A stretch of 45,659 nucleotides of DNA from Streptomyces sp. H27-H1 (lineage in GTDB: Bacteria; Actinomycetota; Actinomycetes; Streptomycetales; Streptomycetaceae). The stretch lies in NCBI RefSeq assembly GCF_026627445.1, contig NZ_JAPNLJ010000053.1, forward strand, positions 1-45,659. The letters run 5' to 3'. This document shows, one piece after another, positions 16,631-26,231 of this stretch. The translations under genes and the position numbers were made by a program. The stretch's first letter is position 1. Every line of letters starts with the position of its first letter. The notes under the pieces are model-generated. The model was not told the DNA's origin. It saw only the letters and a program-made list of their open reading frames with translations, and searched no databases.

Positions 16631-18151
16631 ATGAGCACGGATAGCAGCACGGCCGACGGCGCACCCCAGGTCCAGCGGCTGAAGGCCAATTCGGTGGGCC
16701 TGGTCGGTGTCGTCTTCATGGCCGTCGCCACCGCGGCTCCCATCACCGCGATGACCGGCAACCTGCCCATCGCCGTCGGCTTCGGCAACGGCGTCGGCGC
16801 CCCCGCCGGCTACCTCTTCGCGACCGCCGTACTGACCGTCTTCGCCGTCGGCTACGTCGCCATGGCGAAGCGGATCACCGCCGCCGGCGCCTTCTACGGG
16901 TACATCTCGCACGGCCTCGGCCGGATCGCCGGCATGGCCTCCGGCATGCTCGCGGTCCTCGCCTACATCGTCTTCGAGGCCTCGATCGTCGGCGTCTTCT
17001 CCTACTTCACCAAGACCACCGTCCACGACCAGCTCGGCATAGACCTGCCCTGGATCGTCTACGCGGCCGCCATGCTCGCGGTCACCGCCGCCCTCGCGCA
17101 CTTCGACATCAACCTCACGGCCAGAGCGCTGGGCGTGATGCTCGTGGCCGAGATCGCCGTCCTCTTCGCCGTCGCCACCGCCGTACTGATCGCGGGCGGC
17201 GGCCCGGACGGGATCCCGCTGGAGCCCGTCAATCCGAAGAACGCCTTCACGGGAACCTCCGCCGGACTCGGCCTCTTCTTCGCCTTCTGGTCCTGGGTCG
17301 GCTTCGAGTCCACCGCCATGTACGGGGAGGAGTCCCGCGACCCGAAGCGGGTCATCCCCAAGGCCACCCTGATCTCCGTCGTCGGCGTCGGCCTCTTCTA
17401 CATCTACGTCTCCTGGATGACCATCGCGGGCAACGGCCTCGCCAAGTCGGTGGAGCTCTCGGCCTCCGCGAGCCCCCTCGACCTGTTCTTCGCGCCCACC
17501 CAGACCTTCATCGGCGCCTGGGCCGTGGACGCCTTCCAGTGGCTGCTGCTCACCGGCTCCTTCGCCTGCGGCATGGCCTTCCACCAGTGCGCCGCCCGCT
17601 ACCTCTACGCCATCGGCCGCGAGGGCTTCCTGCACCCCGGACTCGGCCGTACGCACGCCAAGCACGGCTCCCCGTACATCTCCTCCATGGTGCAGACGGC
17701 CATCGCCACCGGCCTGGTCGCGCTGTTCTGGCTGACCGGGCAGGACCCGTACACCCACCTCTACACGCTGCTCGCGATCCTCGGCACCATGGCGATCCTC
17801 ATCGTCCAGACCCTGTGCTCCTTCGCGGTGATCGGCTACTTCCGCAAGAACCACCCCGAGGACCGGCACTGGTTCCGCACCTTCACGGCCCCGCTGATCG
17901 GCGGCATCGCCATGGCCGCCGTGGTCGTCCTGCTGCTGGTCAACATGAAGACGGCGGCCGGGCTGGCCGCCGACTCGTTCTTCTTCACGCTGATCCCGTG
18001 GATCGTCGGGACCGTCTTCTTCGGCGGGCTGGGACTCGGCCTCTGGCTGAAGTTCAAGGCCCCCGCCCGCTACGAGATCATCGGCCGCGTCGTCCTGGAG
18101 GACGCGGCCGAACGCACCGAAGAGCCCGCCCCCTCCGCCGCGAACGTCTGA
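16631..18151 (+). CDS. APC-superfamily amino acid/amine permease
   Basis: A 506-residue inner-membrane permease with about 12 hydrophobic segments. The APC hallmark in helix 1 is GLVGVVFMAVATAAPITAM (about residues 22-40), and helix 6 shows FFAFWSWVGFESTAMYGEE near residue 220. The C-terminus is charged and cytoplasmic. The ATG at 16631 follows gaggag at 16623-16628. The amine-oxidase gene starts 15 nt after its stop, so uptake and oxidation of an amino acid or amine are probably coupled. The substrate is unassigned. Confidence 0.92.
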   Translation: MSTDSSTADGAPQVQRLKANSVGLVGVVFMAVATAAPITAMTGNLPIAVGFGNGVGAPAGYLFATAVLTVFAVGYVAMAKRITAAGAFYGYISHGLGRIAGMASGMLAVLAYIVFEASIVGVFSYFTKTTVHDQLGIDLPWIVYAAAMLAVTAALAHFDINLTARALGVMLVAEIAVLFAVATAVLIAGGGPDGIPLEPVNPKNAFTGTSAGLGLFFAFWSWVGFESTAMYGEESRDPKRVIPKATLISVVGVGLFYIYVSWMTIAGNGLAKSVELSASASPLDLFFAPTQTFIGAWAVDAFQWLLLTGSFACGMAFHQCAARYLYAIGREGFLHPGLGRTHAKHGSPYISSMVQTAIATGLVALFWLTGQDPYTHLYTLLAILGTMAILIVQTLCSFAVIGYFRKNHPEDRHWFRTFTAPLIGGIAMAAVVVLLLVNMKTAAGLAADSFFFTLIPWIVGTVFFGGLGLGLWLKFKAPARYEIIGRVVLEDAAERTEEPAPSAANV

Positions 18152-18166
18152 GAAGGAGCCACCGCC

Positions 18167-19798
18167 ATGGCCCGTACGCCCCTGATGCACGCGCTCCGGC
18201 AGCTCGCCGCCGAACACGCCGCCGCCCGCCGCCTCGGCCTGCCCGTCGCCGAGGTCCGCGGCTCCACCCGCCGCCAACTCCTCGGCCGGGCCGCAGCGCT
18301 CGGCCTCGGCACCGCCCTGGCCTCCTCTGCCGGCGCGAACGCCTACGCCGTGGAGGCCCTGCCGGAGAAGAAGCCCGTAGCCCCCGCCCGCGTCGCGATC
18401 GTCGGGGCCGGAATCTCGGGCCTGACCGCCGCCCTCACCCTCAAGGACGCGGGCGTCCCCTTCACCCTTTACGAGGCCAACCCGAGCCGCGTCGGCGGCC
18501 GGATGTGGACCCAGCGCTCCCTGTGGGCCTACGGGCAGACCTCCGAGATCGGCGGCGAGCTGATCGACACCAGCCACAAGAAGATCCTCGAACTGTGCCG
18601 CCGCTTCAACCTCCCCGTTGAGGACTTCCTCGGCGGCGGGCCCAACGGGGCCGAGGAGATCCTCTGGCTCAACGGGACGTACTACCCGCGCGACCAGGCC
18701 GACGAGGACTTCAACGCCGTCTACCAGGCCCTGCGCCGCGACCTCCAGGAAGCCGGCGAGGTGTCCTGGAACTCCACGACCCCGGCCGGTACCGCCCTGG
18801 ACGACATGACCCTGTACGAGTGGATCGAGACCCGGATCCCCGGCGGACACGGCTCGCAGCTCGGCCGCTTCATCGACGTGGCGTACAACGTCGAGTACGG
18901 GGCCGACACCGACCAGCAGTCCGCCCTCGCGCTCGTCCTGCTGATGGGCTACCAGACCAACCCGGGCAACTTCAACGTCTGGGGCCTGTCCAACGAGCGC
19001 TACCACATCACCGGCGGCAACGACCGGCTGCCGAACGCCATCGCCCAGGCCCTGCCCGCCGGTTCGATCGTCATGGGCCGCGAGCTGCTCGCCGTACGCG
19101 TCTCCGCCGACGGCACCCAGACGCTGACCTTCAACGACGCGGGCGCCACCCGGACCGTCGTCGCCGACCACACGATCCTGTGCCTGCCGCTGCCGGTCCT
19201 CCAGCGGATCGACATCACGGGCGCCGGCTTCGACCCGCTGATGAAGAACCTGCTGCGCGATGCCCGCATGGGTTACTGCACCAAGCTCAACATGCAGTTC
19301 ACCAGCCGCCCCTGGCGCGGCACCGGCCCCTGGCCGGGGGTGTCCGCCGGGGACTGCTTCACCGACACCGAGGTCCAGCAGACCTGGGACACCACCAAGG
19401 TCCAGCCGGGCAACGGGGGCATCCTGCTCCAGTACGGCGGCGGCAGCCTGGCCGTCTCGCTCACTCCGGGCAGCCCCTTCGCCACCGATTCCGACCCCTA
19501 CGTACGCACCCTCGCGGGCCGGATGCTCACCGGGATCGACGCGTTCTTCCCCGGCACCAAAGCGGCCTGGACCGGGCGGGCCCAGCTGTCGGCATGGCAT
19601 CGCAATCCGTACGCGCTCGGCGCGTACTCGTACTGGCCCACCGGCTACCTGCACAAGTACGCCAAGTACGAGGGCACCGCGCAGGGCCGGATCCACCTCG
19701 GCGGTGAACACTGCAGCTACGACTTCCAGGGGTTCATGGAAGGCGGGGCGACCGAGGGGGAGCGGGCGGCGAAGGAGGTCATCACCGCCCTGAGCTGA
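18167..19798 (+). CDS. Flavin monoamine oxidase, Tat-exported
   Basis: A 543-residue FAD-dependent amine oxidase. The dinucleotide motif is VAIVGAGISGLTAA (GxGxxG at residues 80-85) followed by YEANPSRVGGRMWT. The C-terminal FAD motif is IHLGGEHCSYDFQGFMEGG near residue 507. Residues 34-61 look like a Tat signal: TRRQLLGRA, a hydrophobic stretch and an ANAYA cleavage-like site, set behind an unusual 33-residue N-terminal extension. If exported, it would deaminate an amine or amino acid outside the cell and release H2O2. It follows the permease by 15 nt behind agaagg. Confidence 0.9.
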   Translation: MARTPLMHALRQLAAEHAAARRLGLPVAEVRGSTRRQLLGRAAALGLGTALASSAGANAYAVEALPEKKPVAPARVAIVGAGISGLTAALTLKDAGVPFTLYEANPSRVGGRMWTQRSLWAYGQTSEIGGELIDTSHKKILELCRRFNLPVEDFLGGGPNGAEEILWLNGTYYPRDQADEDFNAVYQALRRDLQEAGEVSWNSTTPAGTALDDMTLYEWIETRIPGGHGSQLGRFIDVAYNVEYGADTDQQSALALVLLMGYQTNPGNFNVWGLSNERYHITGGNDRLPNAIAQALPAGSIVMGRELLAVRVSADGTQTLTFNDAGATRTVVADHTILCLPLPVLQRIDITGAGFDPLMKNLLRDARMGYCTKLNMQFTSRPWRGTGPWPGVSAGDCFTDTEVQQTWDTTKVQPGNGGILLQYGGGSLAVSLTPGSPFATDSDPYVRTLAGRMLTGIDAFFPGTKAAWTGRAQLSAWHRNPYALGAYSYWPTGYLHKYAKYEGTAQGRIHLGGEHCSYDFQGFMEGGATEGERAAKEVITALS

Positions 19799-19855
19799 GC
19801 CCGGGCGCCACACGGCCCCGGGGGCACACGCTCCCGCGGGTACACGGCGCCGCGG

Positions 19856-21238
19856 CTACGTGGGCTTGATGTTGTGGTTGAAGCGGAAGACGTTGTCCGG
19901 GTCGTACTCCCGCTTCAACCGGCCCAGCCGTCGCATGTTGTCGGATCCGAGGCCGGCTTCCACCCGGTCTCCGCCCTCGTCGCCCGTGAAGTTGAGGTAG
20001 ACCGCGCCCGTGCTCCACGGCCGCACGTCGGCGCGGACGTCCTTGACCCACTGGCGGACGCGTTCGTCGTCGGCCGGGTCCTCCCAGGCGCCGAACGGGT
20101 GTACTGCCCAGGGGGCGCCGCGGAACGGCACCGGGTAGTCGGCCGGCCCCTCGGCGATCGCGCCGCCCTGGGGCCACACCACGTGCTGGGTGCCGCTCGG
20201 CACCGGCATGGAGTCCGCGCGGGCGCAGAACACGTCCACGAACTCGTCGGGCATACCGGTCAGGTACTCGGCCGACCAGTAGTTCCGCATGCCCGGCGGA
20301 TCGTCGAGCATGCACTGGAGGTCCGCGTAGGGCAGGGCCGTCACCATCTCGGCCTCGTGCGGGATCGCCAGCAGTGGCGCGGCCAGCGCGCGCAGCTCCT
20401 CCTCCGGGCCCGCGTACGTGATCAGCGCGCCCGCCAGCAGCCGGCCGACCAGGTGCGGCGGGACGAACTCCTCGGGAGGGCCGGTCAGGTAGATGGCGCC
20501 GCCGCCGGCCTCGCGCGGCCCGGACTCCATGACGTCCCGGTACGTACGGACCATCTCGGGCCCGTGCTCCGGCAGGTACAGCAGGAACGCCAGGGACATG
20601 AAGGGCAGCTCGTGCAGCCGCAGGGTCAGGGAGGTCGCGATGCCGAAGTTCCCGCCCCCGCCGTGCAGCCCCCAGAACAGCTCCGGATGGTCCTGCGCGG
20701 TCGCCGTCACCATGTCGCCGTCGGCCGTGACCAGGTCCACGGCGAGCAGGTTGTCCACCGCCAGGCCGAACTTGCGGTCCAGCCACCCGGTTCCGCCGCC
20801 CAGCACGAAGCCGCCGACCCCGGTGGTGGAGACCCGCCCACCGGTGGTCGCCAGCCCGTACGGCTCGCAGGCCCGGTCCAGGTGGCTCATCGTGGCCCCG
20901 CCCTCGACGCTGACGGCCGACGCCCCGGGATGGACCGTCACCCCGTGCATCCGGCGCAGGTCCACGACGAGGCCGCCGTCGTTGAGGGACATCCCGGCGA
21001 CGCTGTGCCCGCCGCCGCGCACCGCCACCGGCAGGTCGAGCCGCCGTGCGAAGCGCACGGCGGTCACCACGTCCACCGGGCTCTCGCACTGCGCGATCAC
21101 GGCCGGCCGGCGGTCGATCATCCCGTTGTGGAGGGCGCGGGCCTCGTCGTACCCCGGACCGTCCGGAGTCAGGACGGCTCCGGACAGGTCCTCGCGGAGC
21201 TCGGCGAGTGCCGTGCCCGCCTTCGAGAGGGGAGCCAT
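19856..21238 (-). CDS. BBE-like FAD-linked oxidoreductase
   Basis: A 460-residue PCMH-type flavoprotein of the berberine-bridge-enzyme family. The histidine that typically carries FAD is in VRGGGHSVAG (about residue 78). The 6-S-cysteinyl site of bicovalent members is not seen, since GGRVSTTGVGGFVLGGG has no Cys, so attachment is probably single. The C-terminal BBE motif is DPDNVFRFNHNIKP. The ATG is at 21238 with gaaggggg upstream. The substrate, possibly a sugar or a secondary metabolite, is unknown. It lies 51 bp downstream of the GH15 gene on the same strand, so co-transcription is possible. Confidence 0.9.
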   Translation of the reverse strand: MAPLSKAGTALAELREDLSGAVLTPDGPGYDEARALHNGMIDRRPAVIAQCESPVDVVTAVRFARRLDLPVAVRGGGHSVAGMSLNDGGLVVDLRRMHGVTVHPGASAVSVEGGATMSHLDRACEPYGLATTGGRVSTTGVGGFVLGGGTGWLDRKFGLAVDNLLAVDLVTADGDMVTATAQDHPELFWGLHGGGGNFGIATSLTLRLHELPFMSLAFLLYLPEHGPEMVRTYRDVMESGPREAGGGAIYLTGPPEEFVPPHLVGRLLAGALITYAGPEEELRALAAPLLAIPHEAEMVTALPYADLQCMLDDPPGMRNYWSAEYLTGMPDEFVDVFCARADSMPVPSGTQHVVWPQGGAIAEGPADYPVPFRGAPWAVHPFGAWEDPADDERVRQWVKDVRADVRPWSTGAVYLNFTGDEGGDRVEAGLGSDNMRRLGRLKREYDPDNVFRFNHNIKPT

Positions 21239-21289
21239 GGCTACCCCCTTCAGGGAGAGGCGGAGGAGCTTACGACCCCTCCAGGTTAG

Positions 21290-23095
21290 TCAGCCCCCGT
21301 ACGCACCGCTCGCCGTCAGCCGCAGGGCCGTGTCGATCAGGGGGACGTGACTGAAGGCCTGGGGGAAGTTGCCGACCTGGCGCTGGAGCTTGGGATCCCA
21401 TTCCTCCGCCAGGAGGCCCAGGTCGTTGCGGAGCGAGAGCAGCTTCTCGAAGAGCCGCCGCGCCTCGTCCACCCGCCCGATCATCGCCAGGTCGTCGGCC
21501 ATCCAGAACGAACAGGCCAGGAACGCCCCCTCGTCTCCCTCCAGACCGTCCACGCCGGCTTCCTCGCCCGCCGTCGGGTAGCGCAGGATGAAGCCGTCGG
21601 TCGTGGACAGCTCGCGCTGGATCGCCTCGATGGTGCCGATCACCCGCTTGTCGTCGGGCGGCAGGAATCCCATCTGCGGAATCAGCAGCAGGGAGGCGTC
21701 CAGCTCCTTCGACCCGTACGACTGGGTGAAGGTGTTGCGCTCCTTGTCGTAGCCCTTCTCGCACACGTCCTGGTGGATCTCGTCGCGCAGTTCGCGCCAC
21801 CGCTCCAGGGGTCCGTCGGCGTCCCCGCTCTCGATCAGCTTGATCGTGCGGTCCACCGCGACCCAGGCCATCACCTTCGAGTGCACGAAGTGCCGGCGCG
21901 GTCCGCGCACCTCCCAGATGCCCTCGTCGGGCTGGTCCCAGTGCGTCTCCAGGTAGCGGATCAGCTTGAGCTGGAGCAGCGAGGCGTAGTCGCTGCGGGC
22001 CAGGCCGGTCATGTGCCCCAGGTGCAGGGCCTCGGTGACCTCGCCGTACACGTCGAGCTGGAGCTGCCCGGCGGCGCCGTTGCCGACACGGACCGGACGG
22101 GAATTCTCATAGCCAGGCAGCCAGTCCAGCTCGGTCTCGCCCAGCTCCCGCTCGCCCGCGATCCCGTACATGATCTGCAGGTTCTCCGGGTCGCCGGCCA
22201 CCGCGCGCAGCAGCCACTCGCGCCAGGCGCGGGCCTCCTCGCGGTAGCCGGTGCGCAGCAGCGAGGAGAGGGTGATCGCGGCGTCCCGGAGCCACGTGTA
22301 GCGGTAGTCCCAGTTGCGGACCCCGCCGATCTCCTCCGGCAGGGAGGTGGTCGGCGCGGCGACGATCCCGCCCGTGGGGCCGTACGTGAGCGCCTTGAGG
22401 GTGATCAGCGAGCGGACCACCGCCTCCCGGTAGGGCCCGTGGTACGTGCACTGCTCGACCCACTCGCGCCAGAAGTCGGTGGTCGACTCCAGCGCGGCCT
22501 CGGGGTCCGGCGCCTCCGGCGCGCTGAGGTGCGAGCGCTCCCAGCTGATGCTGAAGGCCATCCGGTCGCCCGGTCCGACGGTGAAGTCGGAGTACGTGGT
22601 CAGGTCCTTGCCGTACGTCTGCGCCTCGGTGTCCAGCCAGACCGAGTCGGGGCCCGCCACGGCCACGGTGCGCCCGTCGACCTTGTGGACCCAGGGCACG
22701 ACCCGCCCGTAGCTGAACCGCATGCGCAGCGCCGAGCGCATCGGGACGCGCCCGCTGACGCCCTCCACGATGCGGATCAGCTGCGGGGCGTGGTTCTCGC
22801 GGGGCGGCATGAAGTCGATCACCCGGACCGTTCCGCGCGGGGTGTCCCACTCGGATTCCAGGACCAGCGAGTCGCCGCGGTAGCGGCGGCGGGTGGCGCG
22901 CGGCGGCTCGGTTCCCGGTGGGAAGGCCGGGCCGATCCGCCAGAAGCCGTGATCCTCGGTACCGAGGATGCTCGCGAACACGGCATGGGAGTCGAAACGT
23001 GGCAGACACATCCAGTCCACCGCCCCGTCCCGGCAGACCAGTGCGGCGGTCTGCATGTCCCCGATCAATGCGTAATCCTCGATGCGCCCGGACAC
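21290..23095 (-). CDS. Glycoside hydrolase family 15 (trehalase/glucoamylase-like)
   Basis: A 601-residue (alpha/alpha)6-barrel hydrolase. Conserved segments are RIEDYALIGDMQTAAL at the N-terminus, NWDYRYTWLRDA near residue 258, GIWEVRG with the probable general acid, DEGAFLACSFW near residue 518 and LLAEEWDP near residue 565 with the probable general base. Actinobacterial GH15 proteins of this layout include trehalases (Rv2402 type), so trehalose or maltooligosaccharide turnover is likely. The GTG at 23095 (VSGRIEDY) is preferred over the GTG at 23119 because tggag lies 7 nt before it and family members begin there. No signal peptide is seen. Confidence 0.92.
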   Translation of the reverse strand: MSGRIEDYALIGDMQTAALVCRDGAVDWMCLPRFDSHAVFASILGTEDHGFWRIGPAFPPGTEPPRATRRRYRGDSLVLESEWDTPRGTVRVIDFMPPRENHAPQLIRIVEGVSGRVPMRSALRMRFSYGRVVPWVHKVDGRTVAVAGPDSVWLDTEAQTYGKDLTTYSDFTVGPGDRMAFSISWERSHLSAPEAPDPEAALESTTDFWREWVEQCTYHGPYREAVVRSLITLKALTYGPTGGIVAAPTTSLPEEIGGVRNWDYRYTWLRDAAITLSSLLRTGYREEARAWREWLLRAVAGDPENLQIMYGIAGERELGETELDWLPGYENSRPVRVGNGAAGQLQLDVYGEVTEALHLGHMTGLARSDYASLLQLKLIRYLETHWDQPDEGIWEVRGPRRHFVHSKVMAWVAVDRTIKLIESGDADGPLERWRELRDEIHQDVCEKGYDKERNTFTQSYGSKELDASLLLIPQMGFLPPDDKRVIGTIEAIQRELSTTDGFILRYPTAGEEAGVDGLEGDEGAFLACSFWMADDLAMIGRVDEARRLFEKLLSLRNDLGLLAEEWDPKLQRQVGNFPQAFSHVPLIDTALRLTASGAYGG

Positions 23096-23122
23096 GTTGC
23101 ATCTCCAGTCGAACGGCACGTC

Positions 23123-23136
23123 CGCCCCTAGGGGCG
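23123..23136 (-). promoter_or_regulatory. 14-bp palindrome upstream of GH15 gene
   Basis: cgcccctaggggcg is a perfect palindrome centred on CCTAGG, 28 nt upstream of the GH15 start. It may be an operator or a leader hairpin. No regulator is encoded beside it. Confidence 0.35.
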
Positions 23137-23248
23137 CTTACATTGCGCGTGCGCGGTCACCTGTGTGTGGGCATCCCCGCGTGAGCCATGATTCCGCATA
23201 CCGGCCCGGCTAGGCCGTCCGACGGACTGCTCGGCCCCGATGTGTGCG

Positions 23249-23265
23249 ATATCCGAGCAGGATAT
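23249..23265. promoter_or_regulatory. ATATCC-N5-GGATAT hyphenated palindrome
   Basis: This is a perfect 6-bp inverted repeat with spacer gagca, A/T-rich against a GC-rich background, between the divergent GH15 and pyrG genes. It has the size and symmetry of a dimeric-repressor site. The target gene is uncertain. Confidence 0.4.
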
Positions 23266-23574
23266 GTCGGCACCCTAGTGACCACCTTTAGCCCCGGAAG
23301 AATGTGGCTGGGTCAAACGGGTGAAGGGCCGCCGCGGGGCCGCGACGTCCCCCTGCCACCCTCCGCCGGGCCCGCGGAAGACCCCCGCGCCGCGTGCCCG
23401 GAGGCGGACGGCTCCGGGCGCTGATAGGCTGGTATCCCGTGGACCGGTGGTCTGCCTGTGCGAATCAGGAGCCCCGAAACCGCAGCTTCGGCGCCCCCTG
23501 AGACCCCTCCGGATCGACGGTGGCAGGCGCCGGACGCACCTCACCTCGCGACCCACGGGAGCCCCCTCTTGGCG

Positions 23575-25227
<1,653 letters not shown>

Positions 25228-25247
25228 CAGTACGAACGCATAACGTA

Positions 25248-25283
25248 GACAGCCGGGGTACGGAGATCCGTACCCCGGCTGTC
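25248..25283 (+). terminator. pyrG hairpin terminator
   Basis: A perfect 16-bp stem gacagccggggtacgg / ccgtaccccggctgtc with loop agat lies 20 nt after the pyrG stop. There is no T-run, as is usual for streptomycete hairpin terminators. Confidence 0.82.
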
Positions 25284-25307
25284 GCGCGTTGTGGAGGGCT
25301 TCGGGGC

Positions 25308-25940
25308 ATGGAGATCAAGGACACGGCGGAATCCTGGGAGACGGTGTCGACACAGCGGCCGTTCCAGGGCGCGAAGACGGCGGTGGCCTCCGACGGGGTA
25401 CGGATGCCGGACGGGTCCGTGGCCCGCCGCGATTACCAGGTGCACCCCGGTTCGGTGTGCGTGCTGGCCCTGGACGAGGCGGGGCGGGTGCTGGTGCTGA
25501 GCCAGTACCGCCACCCGGTGCGGCGACGGCTGTGGGAGCTCCCGGCGGGCCTGCTGGACGTCGTGGGGGAGAACCCGCTGCACGGGGCCCAGCGCGAGCT
25601 GTACGAGGAGGCGCACATCAAGGCCGAGGACTGGCGGGTGCTGGCCGACTTCTACGCGTCCCCCGGCGGCTCGGACGAGGCCACCCGGATCTTCCTCGCG
25701 CGGGGTGTCTCCGAGGCGGACGGAGAGCGGTACGCGGAGTCCGGTTCGGAGGAGGCGGACATGGAGGTGCGGTGGGTGGCGCTGCCCGATCTCGTACGGG
25801 GAATCCTGGCGGGCGAGCTGGGCAACCCCGGGCTGGTGACGGGCGCCCTGGCCCTGTCCGCGGCCCTTGCCGCCGACCCGCCCCTGGCCTCCCTCCGGCC
25901 GGCCGAGTCCCCCTGGCCGGCCCGCCCGTACGAGGCGTAG
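25308..25940 (+). CDS. NUDIX hydrolase, ADP-ribose pyrophosphatase type
   Basis: A 210-residue protein that probably hydrolyses ADP-ribose to AMP and ribose 5-phosphate. The Nudix box lies at about residues 80-103: GLLDVVGE, a 7-residue gap, then RELYEEAHI, with the E-x7-RE-x2-EE core intact and the leading Gly shifted by one as in Rv1700-type ADPRases. The family-typical YRHPVRRRLWELPAG precedes it. The C-terminus has a Pro/Ala-rich tail. The ATG at 25308 lies 24 nt past the pyrG terminator. A perfect hairpin (25951-25985) follows the gene. Confidence 0.9.
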   Translation: MEIKDTAESWETVSTQRPFQGAKTAVASDGVRMPDGSVARRDYQVHPGSVCVLALDEAGRVLVLSQYRHPVRRRLWELPAGLLDVVGENPLHGAQRELYEEAHIKAEDWRVLADFYASPGGSDEATRIFLARGVSEADGERYAESGSEEADMEVRWVALPDLVRGILAGELGNPGLVTGALALSAALAADPPLASLRPAESPWPARPYEA

Positions 25941-25950
25941 CCCCATTGCG

Positions 25951-25985
25951 CGCCTCGATCGCCGGCCCCGCCGGCGATCGAGGCG
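25951..25985 (+). terminator. NUDIX gene hairpin terminator
   Basis: A perfect 15-bp stem cgcctcgatcgccgg / ccggcgatcgaggcg with loop ccccg is followed by ctcttt, 10 nt after the NUDIX stop. Confidence 0.85.
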
Positions 25986-25991
25986 CTCTTT

Positions 25992-26101
25992 CGGCCCGTC
26001 CGGCGTTCGAGGACGGGTCGGGGCCGCGCCCGGGGAACGGTGGAAGGGAGGCGGGGGACTTCGCCGCGCCGGGCCGACCGGGCCGCACGCGCCCACCCAC
26101 C
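25992..26101. repeat. Dispersed intergenic repeat, copy 2
   Basis: Same element as at 14632-14740: ggcccgtccggcgttcgagg, cgcccggggaacggtggaag and gggggacttcgcc are shared in the same order. It follows the NUDIX terminator directly, as copy 1 follows the glycosyltransferase gene. Confidence 0.8.
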
Positions 26102-26231
26102 GTGCGCCCCGACATCGTAAAAACGGGCTATCGGCTGATCCGATCGGGCGATTTGTCCGCCGCGCTCCACCCTGTTCGTCGCTCTCCGTGAACTACGCTC
26201 GCAATCCGAAGGCAGCGAGAGGAGCGGATCC

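Larger units (their letters stand above)
23096..23574. other. 479-bp GH15/pyrG intergenic region
   Basis: No convincing gene is visible; short open frames here lack codon bias and family motifs. The region holds the palindrome at 23123, a hyphenated repeat ATATCC-N5-GGATAT at 23249-23265, and a -10-like TAGGCT (23424-23429) 146 bp before pyrG with no good -35. If transcription starts near 23436, pyrG has a GC-rich leader of about 140 nt that can fold several ways. No classical attenuator or riboswitch was recognised. Confidence 0.5.

Noticed and set aside
16610..19813. 1067-residue minus-strand frame opposite permease and amine oxidase
   Set aside because: Antisense shadow of two well-supported genes; Gly/Asp/Glu/Val composition typical for the complement of high-GC genes.
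23188..23424. 78-residue open frame between GH15 and pyrG
   Set aside because: It lacks codon bias, a ribosome site and any recognisable motif.
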